64,000 bases of DNA from Actinocatenispora rupis (GCF_016861975.1 NZ_BOMB01000033.1:114191-178190), one strand, 5' to 3'. Counted from the stretch's first letter, positions 35,584 through 44,289 are shown. Numbers and translations: made by a program. Notes: generated from the letters alone by a model not told the origin.

Positions 35584-35640
35584 CGGGCGGCACCACTTCC
35601 GCGTTCCCTTTTCGCGGCCGCCCTGTCCGGGCGGCCGTTT
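35575..35640 (+). promoter_or_regulatory. Ribosome-mediated transcription attenuator of trpS
   Basis: Four segments can be laid out: segment 1 CGCCC (35575-35579) overlaps the end of the leader ORF; segment 2 GGGCGGC (35585-35591); segment 3 GCCGCCC (35617-35623); segment 4 GGGCGGCC (35629-35636). 1:2 pairs over 5 bp, 2:3 over 7 bp (antiterminator), and 3:4 forms a 9-bp terminator stem (35615-35637) followed by TTTCG. A ribosome stalled at the Trp codons would cover segment 1 and free segment 2, allowing readthrough into trpS when charged tRNA-Trp is scarce. Confidence 0.9.
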
Positions 35641-35697
35641 CGCATCCCCGCGGGCGGTGTCCCGGCGTGGCGGCCCCTTTCCCACGAAGGAGCCCCG

Positions 35698-36729
35698 ATG
35701 ACCACCACCGCTCTGCCCCGGCGTGACGACGCACCGTCGGCCGACCGGGCGACCCGCCGGCTGACCGGGTTCACCCCGTCCGGCGTCCTCCACCTCGGCA
35801 ACTACCTCGGCGCGATCCGGCCGATCGTCGACGGCGTGGACGACACCGACACCGTCGTGTTCATCTCCGACCTGCACGCGCTGACCATCGAGCACGACCC
35901 CGCCCTGGTACGCCGGCGCACGGTCGAGTTCGCCACGCTGCTGCTCGCCGCCGGTGCGGACCCGGACCGCTGCCTGTTCCTCGTGCAGTCCCACGTACCG
36001 GAGCACGCGGAGCTGCACTACCTGCTGGAGTGCGCCACCGGGTACGGCGAGGCGCAGCGGATGATCCAGTTCCGGGAGAAGTCGCGGCGGCAGGAGCAGA
36101 TCCGGGTGTCGCTGCTGACGTACCCGATCCTGATGGCCGCCGACATCCTCCTGTACGACGCCGACGAGGTGCCGGTCGGCGGGGACCAGAGCCAGCACGT
36201 CGAGCTGGCGCGCGACGTCGCGTACCGGTTCAACACCCGGTACGGGCGGACGTTCGTGGTGCCGCGGGCGGTGCACCCGCCGGTCGCCGCGCGCATCATG
36301 GACCTGACCTCGCCGACGGACAAGATGAGCAAGTCGACGTCGTCGGCGGCCGGCGCGCTGCGGCTGCTGGACGAGCCGGATGCGTTGCGGCGCAAGGTGA
36401 TGCGCGCGGTCACCGACACCGGCACCGACGTCGTGTACGACCCGGACCACCGTCCCGGCGTGTCGAACCTGCTCGACATCCTGGCCGCCTGCACCGCCGA
36501 CGACCCCCGCGTACTCGCCCCGCTGTTCACCTCGTACGGCGAGCTGAAGCGGGCGGTGGCCGACTCGGTCGTCGCCACCCTCGCCCCGGTACGCGAGCGC
36601 TACGCCGACCTCGCCGCCGACCCGACGTACGTGCGGGACGTGCTGCGGGCGGGCGCGGCGCGGGCCCGGGACCTGGCCGGCGCCAAGGTACGCGCGGCGA
36701 AGGAGGCGATCGGCCTGCTCCCGGCATGA
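35698..36729 (+). CDS. trpS: Tryptophanyl-tRNA synthetase, attenuator-controlled
   Basis: A 343-residue class I synthetase charging tRNA-Trp. F-T-P-S-G-V-L-H-L-G-N-Y (residues 25-36) is the HIGH-type ATP site and D-K-M-S-K-S (about 203-208) the second signature; G-G-D-Q-S-Q-H is the Trp/ATP pocket. AAGGAG lies 8 nt before the ATG. The attenuator parallels that described for the auxiliary, indolmycin-resistant TrpRS1 of Streptomyces coelicolor, so this may be an auxiliary rather than the housekeeping enzyme; another trpS elsewhere would be expected. Assignment to the resistant subtype is inference. Confidence 0.95.
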   Translation: MTTTALPRRDDAPSADRATRRLTGFTPSGVLHLGNYLGAIRPIVDGVDDTDTVVFISDLHALTIEHDPALVRRRTVEFATLLLAAGADPDRCLFLVQSHVPEHAELHYLLECATGYGEAQRMIQFREKSRRQEQIRVSLLTYPILMAADILLYDADEVPVGGDQSQHVELARDVAYRFNTRYGRTFVVPRAVHPPVAARIMDLTSPTDKMSKSTSSAAGALRLLDEPDALRRKVMRAVTDTGTDVVYDPDHRPGVSNLLDILAACTADDPRVLAPLFTSYGELKRAVADSVVATLAPVRERYADLAADPTYVRDVLRAGAARARDLAGAKVRAAKEAIGLLPA

Positions 36730-37105
36730 CTGCGGAACGCGACGGCGCCGCGCCGGCGGGCGGTGACAGCACGTCGACCGGGCCGTACGCAATGGGCCGT
36801 TGGGCCGGAGAATTCTCACCTTTGTGGGTGATCGACAGCCCAAGCCGTCACGATGTGTACTTGCCCGATAACCCCAGAGGGTGAATGTTGATCATGGTGC
36901 CGTCACCAGTACCGGGCGGTGGCGTTGACCGGATCGAAGGGCTCCGCACCGCACCCGGTGCGGGCGGCGGTGGCGTCGCGCGGCGGCTGGGGGGTGTGCC
37001 GCGCGGCGTCGCCACACCGTTGCCCCACACCGCACACTCCGGTCCGTACGCCGCGGTCGGCCGCTGCCCGCCGGAGACGTGCCCCCGCCGGATACCCTGC
37101 GAGCC
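36730..37105. other. 376-bp intergenic stretch after trpS with short palindromes
   Basis: No gene is supported. It contains an AT-richer segment (36805-36900) with the perfect palindrome GAGAATTCTC (36809-36818) and TCACC-N6-GGTGA just after it, then ordinary GC-rich DNA. TACCCT at 37093-37098 is a candidate -10 element for the small gene that follows. A similar GGAGAATTC core recurs upstream of the metallothionein-like gene near 38111. Confidence 0.45.
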
Positions 37106-37279
37106 ATGCGACTGCTGGGTGCGCTGCACGCGCACGGTGTTGCCTTCCGCTACCGGCCCCGGTTCCACCACTACTACGGCGGCTACCACGGCGGCGGCAT
37201 GTCGTACCTGTGTTGCCTGGGCGTGGTGGTCGTCGTCGTGCTGCTCGCGGTCCTCGTTGTCCGGCGCCGGCGCCGCTGA
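37106..37279 (+). CDS. Very small membrane protein, His/Gly/Tyr-rich
   Basis: A 57-residue open frame: a cytoplasmic-type N-terminus with a H-H-Y-Y-G-G-Y-H-G-G-G patch, one strong hydrophobic segment (about 33-52, C-C-L-G then valines and leucines) and an R-R-R-R-R C-terminus that would orient it. TACCCT lies 7 nt before ATG 37106, suggesting leaderless expression. The His-rich patch followed by Cys-Cys could bind metal, but no family is recognised and coding status is inferred from composition. Confidence 0.6.
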   Translation: MRLLGALHAHGVAFRYRPRFHHYYGGYHGGGMSYLCCLGVVVVVVLLAVLVVRRRRR

Positions 37280-37288
37280 CGTGCCCGG

Positions 37289-38029
37289 TCAGGTCACGAC
37301 CGCCGACCACGGATGCCTGCCGGGACCGGCGCGGAAGTCGTACCGCACCGGGCCGGCCGGCCCGAAACCCAGCAGCGTGACCGAACTCGTACCCCAGCGG
37401 CTCTCGCCCGCCTCCGCCAGCGCCACCAGCGCCCGCGGGTCCTCCGGCGCCGGCACGTCCGGCCCGTCGATCAGGTCCAGCCACGGCGCCCACGCCTCCC
37501 CCACCGGTACGCCGGGCACCGGATCCGGCCGAGCCGCGGCGAACCGTGGCCCGAACCACGACGCCCGCGGCGTACGACGGTCGGCGGGGCCGAGCCAGCG
37601 TCCCCGGTTCGCGAACACGTGCGTGCCCGCGCCCAGCCGGTACGCGTGCGGCTGGAACCCGTTCCACGTCAGCACATCGAGCCCGGTCGCATCCACCGTG
37701 ACCAGGTGGAACGGGTCGTACCCGGTGGGGTCGCCGGGGGGTGGGGCGCCGGCCGCCGCGGCCAACGGCAGCTCACCGCGGCTGCGCCGGTGGTCCGGGT
37801 CGGCGGCGCGCCCCGTCGCGTTGAGGACGCAGGCGACCCGCCCCGCCACCGGCTCGTACGCCAGCCAGGTGCCGCCGGCCAGCTCGTCGCGCCCGCCGAC
37901 CAGCCCCGGGTACGCCGGCCAGTGCCGCGCGGGCGGCTGCCACGGCCGGCCGAGGAACTCGTCCCGCACGGCGGCGAGCACCACCGGGCACGGCCGCTCC
38001 GGCGCGACGTCCACGACGAGCGTGCACAC
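37289..38029 (-). CDS. NRDE family protein (TANGO2/DUF833-like)
   Basis: A 246-residue protein beginning C-T-L-V-V-D-V after the start, with V-L-A-A-V-R-D-E-F-L-G-R-P-W (the N-R-D-E-like motif reads V-R-D-E) and G-G-R-D-E-L-A-G-G-T-W-L-A, both diagnostic of NRDE/TANGO2 proteins, an Ntn-hydrolase-like family of uncertain function with proposed roles in heme trafficking. An excellent AAGGAGGT before GTG 38029 fixes the start; an upstream GTG at 38077 is therefore rejected. Confidence 0.9.
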   Translation of the reverse strand: MCTLVVDVAPERPCPVVLAAVRDEFLGRPWQPPARHWPAYPGLVGGRDELAGGTWLAYEPVAGRVACVLNATGRAADPDHRRSRGELPLAAAAGAPPPGDPTGYDPFHLVTVDATGLDVLTWNGFQPHAYRLGAGTHVFANRGRWLGPADRRTPRASWFGPRFAAARPDPVPGVPVGEAWAPWLDLIDGPDVPAPEDPRALVALAEAGESRWGTSSVTLLGFGPAGPVRYDFRAGPGRHPWSAVVT

Positions 38030-38174
38030 CCGGACCTCCTTCGACACGCGGAGCCATACCGTACCGGCTGGCGACAAGCTGTCATTGATCTGTCACTATT
38101 CGACGTCATCTCGGGAGAATTCGCCCGGCACCCGGACCGAGACTGAGGGTGTTCGGCGAACCAGGGAGGCGCAC

Positions 38175-38303
38175 ATGTCCGAGCAGGTCAGCACCCCGAC
38201 CAGTACCGAACCGACCGCCACGAGGTGCAACTGCCCGTCCGGCTGCCGCTGCGGCTGCCAGTCCGGCGGCAAGTGCAAGTGCGGCGGGCACTGCGGCGGC
38301 TGA
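38175..38303 (+). CDS. Metallothionein-like cysteine-rich peptide (42 aa)
   Basis: A 42-residue product from ATG 38175 with AGGGAGGCG upstream. After a Ser/Thr-rich start, the last 25 residues hold eight cysteines in C-x-C, C-x-C-x-C and C-x-C pairs plus a histidine near the end, spaced by Gly, Lys, Ser and Arg, a composition expected of a small metallothionein. The stop overlaps the start of the next gene (TGATG), so both are translated together. Metal (Cu, Zn or Cd) is unknown. Too short for most gene finders. Confidence 0.82.
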   Translation: MSEQVSTPTSTEPTATRCNCPSGCRCGCQSGGKCKCGGHCGG

Positions 38304-38881
38304 TGTCCACCGTGGCCGTACCGGCCGGCATCGTCGCCGCGGCGTCCGCCGCGCTGCTGGTCTTCGCCCTGGTACGGCTGGCCCTCGTGCCGCCGACCGG
38401 CCGGGACGTGGAACTCGCGCGTACCGGCATGGCCGGCGGCATGGTCGCGATGGCGGTGCCGCCGCCCGGTACGCCCTGGTGGGTGTGGCCCGTCGTGGTG
38501 GTCGCCGCCTGCGCCTGGTCCACCGCCCGCCTCCGGTACCGCTGCGCGGCCGACCGGCACCGCGCGCACCGGCTGCACCACGTCGGCGCCGGCCTGGCCA
38601 TGGCGTACCTGCTGGTGGTGGCGCACCTGCCGGGCGGCATGGTGATGGCCGGGCACCGCATGGCCGACCCCGGTACGCCGGCGCTGTCGGCGCTGCTGCT
38701 GGCCGCCGACCTGGTCGTCCTCGGGTACGTCGCGGGCACCGCCGCGCTCGCCGTCCTGAGCCTCGCGCCGCTGCGCCCGGCCACCCTGCCGCTGCTCGCA
38801 CCGGCACCGCGCGCCACCGCGGCCTGCCAGCTCGTGATGAGCCTGCTGATGCTCGACATGGTCGTCGCCCTGCTCCGCTGA
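38303..38881 (+). CDS. DUF5134-like integral membrane protein
   Basis: A 192-residue protein with five predicted transmembrane segments (about 5-27, 52-70, 92-112, 130-158 and 168-190). Loops and helices are rich in His and Met (R-H-R-A-H-R-L-H-H-V-G, G-G-M-V-M-A-G-H-R-M), as in copper-handling membrane proteins. DUF5134 is actinobacterial and uncharacterised. Its ATG overlaps the stop of the metallothionein-like gene; together they look like a two-gene metal-handling unit (inference). Confidence 0.78.
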   Translation: MSTVAVPAGIVAAASAALLVFALVRLALVPPTGRDVELARTGMAGGMVAMAVPPPGTPWWVWPVVVVAACAWSTARLRYRCAADRHRAHRLHHVGAGLAMAYLLVVAHLPGGMVMAGHRMADPGTPALSALLLAADLVVLGYVAGTAALAVLSLAPLRPATLPLLAPAPRATAACQLVMSLLMLDMVVALLR

Positions 38882-38915
38882 GTACGCACCGGCGGGGTGG
38901 CGCCGGGCGGTCACA

Positions 38916-41645
38916 GTGGCCTGCGTGGAGTTCTCGTTGCTGGGGCCGGTCGAGGCGCGGCTCGACGGTCGGGTCGTGCCGCTCGGGCCGCCCAAGCAGC
39001 GGCTCCTGCTCGCCGTCCTGCTGCTCGAACCGGGCCGCATCGTCCCCGTGCACCGGCTGTACGAGCTGCTCTGGGGCGAGGCGCAGCCGCGCAACGCGCG
39101 TACCGCGGTGCAGGTGCTGGTGTCCCGGCTGCGCGCGGCGCTCGCCGCCGCCGACGCCGACCGCCACGGCGTACGGCTGGTCACGCAGGGCCCCGGGTAC
39201 CTGGTGGAGGTGGCGCCGGAACGGGTCGACCTGCACCGGTTCCGGGCGCTGGTGGAGCGGGCGGGGCGCAGCGACTCGACCGCGCACCGGGCCCGGCTGC
39301 TGGGCGACGCGCTCGGGCTGTGGCACGGGCCGGCGCTCGCCGACGTCACCGACCCCGGCGTACGGGACCGGCTGTGCGCGGGGCTGACCGAGCAGCACTG
39401 GCGGGCCCGCGAGGACTGGTACGACGCGGAACTCCACCTCGGCCGGCACGCCACGCTGCTCGCCGAACTGCGCGACCGGGTCGCCGAACAGCCGCTGCGG
39501 CAACGGCTCGTCGGGCAGCTGATGCTCGCGCTGTACCGCAACGGCCAGCAGGACGACGCCCTCGCCGTGTACCACCGGCTGCGCGTACGGCTGGCCGACG
39601 AGCTGGGGCTGGACCCGGTGCCCGAGCTGCGCACCCTGCACGAGGCCGTCCTGCGGGCCGACCCGGACCCGGTCACGTCCGGCTGGGAGCCGCCGAGCCC
39701 CGCGCAGCTGCCGCCCGTACCGGCCGGGTTCACCGGCCGCACCGCCGAACTGGCCCGGCTGGACGCGCTCGTCGACGCGGGAGTACCGGTGGTGGTGTCG
39801 GGGGTGGGCGGGGTCGGCAAGACGGCGTTGGCGGTCCGGTGGGCGCACACCGCCGCCGACCGGTACCCGGACGGCACGCTGCACGCCGACCTGCGCGGCC
39901 ACTCCGACGGCGGACCCGTCGACCCGGGCGCCGTACTCGACCGGTTCCTGCGGGCGCTGGGCGTACCGGGGCCGAGCGTGCCGGCCGACCCGCAGGCCCG
40001 CACCGACCTGTACCGGAGCATGGTGGCCGACCGCCGGATCCTGGTGGTACTCGACAACGCGGGCTCCGCGGCGCAGGTGCGTCCGCTGCTGCCGACGGCG
40101 CCGGGCTGCACCGTGCTGGTCACCAGCCGGGACCGGCTCGGCGGGCTGGTCGCGACCGACGGCGCGCGCCTGCTGTCCCTCGACCCGCTGGACGGTACGG
40201 CGGCGGCCGCGCTGCTCGCCGACGCGCTCGGCGCGGACGACGCGGCCGCGGCGGAGCTGGCCCGGTTGTGCGACGGGCTGCCGTTGGCGCTGCGGATCGC
40301 GGCCGGCCGGCTCGCCGTCGACCCGGCCTGTACACCGGCCTCGCTGGTCGCGGACCTGGCGAACGCGGAGCACCGGCTCGACGCGCTGCGACTCGGTACG
40401 GACGTGAGCGTCGCGGAGGCGTTCGCCGGGTCGTACCGGGCGCTGCCGGGGCCGGCGGCTCGGCTGTTCCGGTTGCTGTGCCTGGCACCCGGCACCGCGG
40501 TCCCGGCGTACGCGGCGGCGGCGCTGGCCGGGCTGGACGTCGCCGAGGCCCGTACGCTGCTGTCCGAGTTGACGGTCGCGAACCTGGTGCTGCCGCTGGC
40601 CGACGCGCGGTACGGGATGCACGACCTGATCCGGGCGTACGCGCGGCAGCGGCTGGACGCGGACGAGCCGGCGGCCGACCGGGACGCGGCGCTGCGCCGG
40701 CTGGCCGTGGCGTACCTGGGGGTGCTGACGGCGGCGCGGGCGGCGATCGGCGGCCCGCAACGGCTCGACGCCCCGCTGCCGGACGAGCCGGAGCCGGCGC
40801 CGTTCGCGTCCCGGGGCGCGGCCCTGGACTGGCTGGACACCGAGCGCGAAACCCTCGCCGAGCTGGTCGAACGCTGCGCCGCGCACGGCTGGCCGGACCT
40901 GTGCTGGCGGCTGGTGCACGCCCAGTTCCGGTACCAGGAGCTGCGCGGCCGGTACGACGCGTGGGTGGCGCTGGAGCGGCTGGGGCTGGCCGCCGCGAAG
41001 GAGTGCGGCGACGAGCTGGTGATCGCGGCGCGGCACCGGGCGCTCGGCACCGCGCTGGGCAACGTACGACCGGGCGAGGAGGCGTTCGAGCACCTGACGG
41101 AGGCGCTGCGGCGGCACCGCGCGGCCGGCGACGCCGCCGGTGAGCTGAGCGACGAGACCAACCTCGGCCTCACGTACTTCAACGCCGGTGCGTACGCGGC
41201 GGCCCGGGAGCACAGCCGGACCGCGCTGCGGCTGGCGTACGCCGCGGGCGACGTGCGGCACCAGGTACTGGCGCTGAACAACCTGGGCATCGCGCAGGGC
41301 GCCGACGGCCTGGTCACCGAGGCCGCCGACACGCTGCGCGAGGGCATCGCGCTGTCCGAACGGTCCGGCGTCACCGACACCCTGCACCTGCTGCACTCGA
41401 ACCTCGCGGAGGCGTTGACGCTGCTCGGCGACACCGAGGCGGCGCGGCAGGCCGCGGTACGGGGCCGGCAGCTCAGCCGGCTCGCCGGGGACCGGGCCGG
41501 CGAGGCCGGCGCCCTGGTCACCCTCGGCGAGCTGCTGCCGCCGGACGGTGCCCGCGCCGCCCTCCAGGAGGCCCTCCGCCTGTACCGGGAGGTCGGTGCC
41601 CGCGCCGCCGACCGGGTACGCGACCGGTTGCGCCAGTACGACTGA
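38916..41645 (+). CDS. SARP/AfsR-family transcriptional regulator with NB-ARC and TPR domains
   Basis: A 909-residue regulator: OmpR-type DNA-binding domain (about 1-95), bacterial transcriptional activation domain (about 100-245; G-Q-Q-D-D-A-L-A-V-Y), NB-ARC ATPase (about 265-560; V-V-S-G-V-G-G-V-G-K-T, L-V-V-L-D-N, G-L-P-L-A-L-R) and tetratricopeptide repeats (about 690-909; N-N-L-G-I-A-Q). AfsR-type proteins activate secondary metabolism, but no biosynthetic cluster is present, so it may be pleiotropic or orphan. Start GTG 38916 is one of two close options (38925). Confidence 0.93.
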   Translation: MACVEFSLLGPVEARLDGRVVPLGPPKQRLLLAVLLLEPGRIVPVHRLYELLWGEAQPRNARTAVQVLVSRLRAALAAADADRHGVRLVTQGPGYLVEVAPERVDLHRFRALVERAGRSDSTAHRARLLGDALGLWHGPALADVTDPGVRDRLCAGLTEQHWRAREDWYDAELHLGRHATLLAELRDRVAEQPLRQRLVGQLMLALYRNGQQDDALAVYHRLRVRLADELGLDPVPELRTLHEAVLRADPDPVTSGWEPPSPAQLPPVPAGFTGRTAELARLDALVDAGVPVVVSGVGGVGKTALAVRWAHTAADRYPDGTLHADLRGHSDGGPVDPGAVLDRFLRALGVPGPSVPADPQARTDLYRSMVADRRILVVLDNAGSAAQVRPLLPTAPGCTVLVTSRDRLGGLVATDGARLLSLDPLDGTAAAALLADALGADDAAAAELARLCDGLPLALRIAAGRLAVDPACTPASLVADLANAEHRLDALRLGTDVSVAEAFAGSYRALPGPAARLFRLLCLAPGTAVPAYAAAALAGLDVAEARTLLSELTVANLVLPLADARYGMHDLIRAYARQRLDADEPAADRDAALRRLAVAYLGVLTAARAAIGGPQRLDAPLPDEPEPAPFASRGAALDWLDTERETLAELVERCAAHGWPDLCWRLVHAQFRYQELRGRYDAWVALERLGLAAAKECGDELVIAARHRALGTALGNVRPGEEAFEHLTEALRRHRAAGDAAGELSDETNLGLTYFNAGAYAAAREHSRTALRLAYAAGDVRHQVLALNNLGIAQGADGLVTEAADTLREGIALSERSGVTDTLHLLHSNLAEALTLLGDTEAARQAAVRGRQLSRLAGDRAGEAGALVTLGELLPPDGARAALQEALRLYREVGARAADRVRDRLRQYD

Positions 41646-41713
41646 TTGGGGCCCGCACAACATCTTCACCACGCGCGCGGTGCGCCTCCACACGGTCCAC
41701 ATACATTCCGGTC

Positions 41714-42400
41714 ATGAACCAGCGACGCGTACTGGTCGTCGAGGACGAGCCGACCATCGCCGAGTCGATCGCGGCGCGGCTGCGGGCCGAGGGGTACCTG
41801 GTCCAGCTGGCCGCGGACGGGCCGGCCGCAGTCGCCGCCGCCCACGGGGCGGAGCCGCCGGACCTGGTCGTACTGGACGTGATGCTGCCGGGGTTCGACG
41901 GGCTGGAGGTGTGCCGGCGGATCCAGGCGGACCGCCCGGTGCCCGTACTGATGCTGACCGCGCGGGACTCCGAGACGGACCACCTGGTCGGGCTGGGCGT
42001 CGGCGCCGACGACTACCTGACGAAACCGTTCAGCATGCGGGTGCTGTGCGCCCGGGTGCAGGCGCTGCTGCGCCGGGTGGAGCGGGCGTCCCGGGCGGCG
42101 GGCGAGGTGGTGGCGCTCGGCGACCTGGAGATCAACCGGGCGGAGCGCCGGGTCGGCCGGGCCGGCGCCGACATCCACCTCACCCCCACCGAGTTCGACC
42201 TGCTGGTACGCCTGGCGGAGCGGCCGCGGGCGGTGCTGTCCCGGGACCAACTGCTCGCCGAGGTGTGGGGCTGGGCCAACGGCTCCGGCACCCGTACGGT
42301 CGACAGCCACATCAAGGCGCTGCGCCGCAAGCTCGGCCCGGGACTGATCCGTACCGTGCACGGCGTCGGGTACGCGCTGGACGTCGGGGCGGAGCGGTGA
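41714..42400 (+). CDS. OmpR-family response regulator
   Basis: A 228-residue regulator with receiver domain (acidic pair E10-D11-E12, phospho-acceptor D55 in L-V-V-L-D-V-M-L-P-G, K104-like K-P-F) and a winged-helix effector domain (T-P-T-E-F-D-L-L, T-V-D-S-H-I-K-A-L-R-R-K). TACATT at 41702-41707 is 6 nt before the ATG. The stop overlaps the histidine kinase start (GTGA). Target genes unknown; the adjacent zincin lipoprotein or S53 peptidases are candidates only by position. Confidence 0.95.
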   Translation: MNQRRVLVVEDEPTIAESIAARLRAEGYLVQLAADGPAAVAAAHGAEPPDLVVLDVMLPGFDGLEVCRRIQADRPVPVLMLTARDSETDHLVGLGVGADDYLTKPFSMRVLCARVQALLRRVERASRAAGEVVALGDLEINRAERRVGRAGADIHLTPTEFDLLVRLAERPRAVLSRDQLLAEVWGWANGSGTRTVDSHIKALRRKLGPGLIRTVHGVGYALDVGAER

Positions 42401-43392
42401 TCCGCCCGCTGGACCGGATCGGGTCCATCAAGCTGAAGATCGGCGTCCTGGTCACGGCCGCGATCTGCGCCGCGTCCGCGGTGTTCTGGCTGGGCATCGG
42501 TACCAACCAGCTCGGCATGCTGCTGGCCGTGCTGGCGATCGCCGTCGCGCTGGTCGTCACGCAGGTACTGGCGCACGGCATGACCTCGCCGCTGCGGGAC
42601 ATGACGGCGGCGGCCGGCGCGATGGCCCGCGGCGACTACACCCGCCGGGTACGGGCGTCGTCGCGGGACGAGGTCGGCGAGCTGGCCCGCGCGTTCAACC
42701 GGATGGCCGACGATCTGGCCGTCGCCGACCGGCAGCGGCGCGAACTGATCGCGAACGTCTCGCACGAGCTGCGGACCCCGATCTCCGCCCTCCAGGCCGT
42801 ACTGGAGAACGTGGTGGACGGCGTCAGCGACCCGTCCGAGCTGCGTACGGCGCTGGCCCAGACCGAACGGCTCGGCCGGCTCGTCTCCGAGCTGCTGGAC
42901 ATGTCCCGGCTCGACGCCGGTGTCGTACCGCTGCGGCGGGAGCTGCTCGACGCGGAGGTGTTCCTCGCCGACGTGGTCGCGCAGTCCGGTGGTACGCCGG
43001 CCGCCGACGGCGCCCCGGCACGCTTCGAGATCCGTGTCGTACCACCGGATCTGACCATGTACGCGGATCCGCAGCGGCTGCACCAGGTCCTCGCCAACCT
43101 GGTCGACAACGCCTGCCGGCACGGCCCGCCCGGCGGCCTGGTCAGCCTGTCCGCGGCGCGCACCGACGACGGCGTCGCCCTGGAGGTACGCGACGAGGGA
43201 CCGGGCATCCGTACCGAGGACCGGGAACGCGTCTTCGAACGGTTCATCCGGGGCGCGCCGGCCCGCGGTGACGGCGGTACGGGGCTGGGGCTCGCCATCG
43301 CCCGCTGGGCGGTCGACCTGCACGGCGGCACGATCGGCGTGGTCGGTCCGGGGCCGGGCTGCCGGATCCGCGTCACGCTCCCCGCGCCGTGA
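42397..43392 (+). CDS. Sensor histidine kinase
   Basis: A 331-residue kinase with two transmembrane helices (about 13-33 and 40-60) joined by a very short loop, so it has almost no extracellular sensor domain. A HAMP domain (about 62-112) leads to the H box A-N-V-S-H123-E-L-R-T-P and the ATPase boxes N-L-V-D-N-A, D-E-G-P-G-I and G-T-G-L-G-L-A. The lack of a sensor loop suggests intramembrane sensing of envelope stress. Confidence 0.94.
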   Translation: MIRPLDRIGSIKLKIGVLVTAAICAASAVFWLGIGTNQLGMLLAVLAIAVALVVTQVLAHGMTSPLRDMTAAAGAMARGDYTRRVRASSRDEVGELARAFNRMADDLAVADRQRRELIANVSHELRTPISALQAVLENVVDGVSDPSELRTALAQTERLGRLVSELLDMSRLDAGVVPLRRELLDAEVFLADVVAQSGGTPAADGAPARFEIRVVPPDLTMYADPQRLHQVLANLVDNACRHGPPGGLVSLSAARTDDGVALEVRDEGPGIRTEDRERVFERFIRGAPARGDGGTGLGLAIARWAVDLHGGTIGVVGPGPGCRIRVTLPAP

Positions 43393-43449
43393 CCGGCCGC
43401 GTCCGGGCACCTGCCACGACGGTGCCGGCTGGCCGCGTAGCCTGACCGG

Positions 43450-44232
43450 ATGCGGCGGCTCGGGTGGGCGATGTGTGGTGCGCTGGCGGCGGTCTCGGTG
43501 CTGGCCGGCTGCTCCGGCGGGCCGACGGAGGCGGATCCGTCGGCGAGCCACCGGGCGACGGCGGCACCGAGTCCGAACGCCAGCAGCCCGTCGCCGAGCC
43601 CGTCGCCGACACCGGTCACGTACCCGCTCCGCGGCAGCGGAACGTACTCGGTGGCCGCGGGCGACAGCGCCGTACTGGGCCGTTCCGGGTCGCTGCTGCG
43701 GTTCCGGGTGGCGGTGGAGCACGGGATCGACAACCTGCCGGCGGCCACGTTCGCCGACGACGTGGTGACGATCCTCGGCGACCGGCGCGGCTGGACCGCG
43801 GGCGGCGACGTACGGCTGCAACGCGTCGGTCCGGGCCGGCCGTACGACTTCACGGTGTACCTGGTGACGCCGGCGACGCGGGACGTCCTGTGCGGCACCG
43901 TGTTCGACCGGTACACGTCCTGCCAGAACGGCAACTCCGTCGTCGTCAACGTGTCCCGCTGGGTGCACGCCGTCCCCTACTACGCGGGCGACCTCACCGG
44001 GTACCGGGAGTACGCGATCAGTCATGAGGTGGGGCACCGGCTGGGGCACGGGCACGAGCTGTGCCCGGGCAAGGGGCGGCCGGCGCCGACGATGGAGCAG
44101 CAGACGCTGGGGCTGCACGGGTGTACGGCGCAGCCGTGGCCGTACCCGGACGGGAAGCGTTACGCGGGACCGTCCGGGGAGTACCCGCTGGTGGTGCCGA
44201 CGGACCCGAAGAGCTACTACCGCACCGACTGA
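43450..44232 (+). CDS. DUF3152-type lipoprotein with zincin motif
   Basis: A 260-residue lipoprotein (V-S-V-L-A-G-C at the lipobox, about residue 20), Ser/Pro linker (about 30-58), then a domain containing H-E-V-G-H-R-L-G-H-G-H, an HExxHxxGHxH-like metzincin/zincin signature. DUF3152 proteins are actinobacterial, secreted and presumed metalloproteases. Near the C-terminus C-P-G-K-G and H-G-C-T give two further cysteines. TAGCCT (43438-43443) 6 nt before ATG 43450 implies leaderless transcription. Confidence 0.9.
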   Translation: MRRLGWAMCGALAAVSVLAGCSGGPTEADPSASHRATAAPSPNASSPSPSPSPTPVTYPLRGSGTYSVAAGDSAVLGRSGSLLRFRVAVEHGIDNLPAATFADDVVTILGDRRGWTAGGDVRLQRVGPGRPYDFTVYLVTPATRDVLCGTVFDRYTSCQNGNSVVVNVSRWVHAVPYYAGDLTGYREYAISHEVGHRLGHGHELCPGKGRPAPTMEQQTLGLHGCTAQPWPYPDGKRYAGPSGEYPLVVPTDPKSYYRTD

Positions 44233-44267
44233 TCGACCGGATTGCGGGCGTATCCGCAGGTGGCGGG

Positions 44268-44289
44268 TTTGACGGCAAGATCCGTCAAA
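44268..44289. promoter_or_regulatory. Inverted repeat upstream of the first S53 peptidase
   Basis: TTTGACGG-CAAGAT-CCGTCAAA is a perfect 8-bp inverted repeat in AT-richer DNA 170 bp before the peptidase start. A second small repeat GCGCC-TTAT-GGCGC follows at about 44334-44347. They may be an operator and the terminator of the upstream gene; no coding sequence is seen in 44233-44459. Confidence 0.5.
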
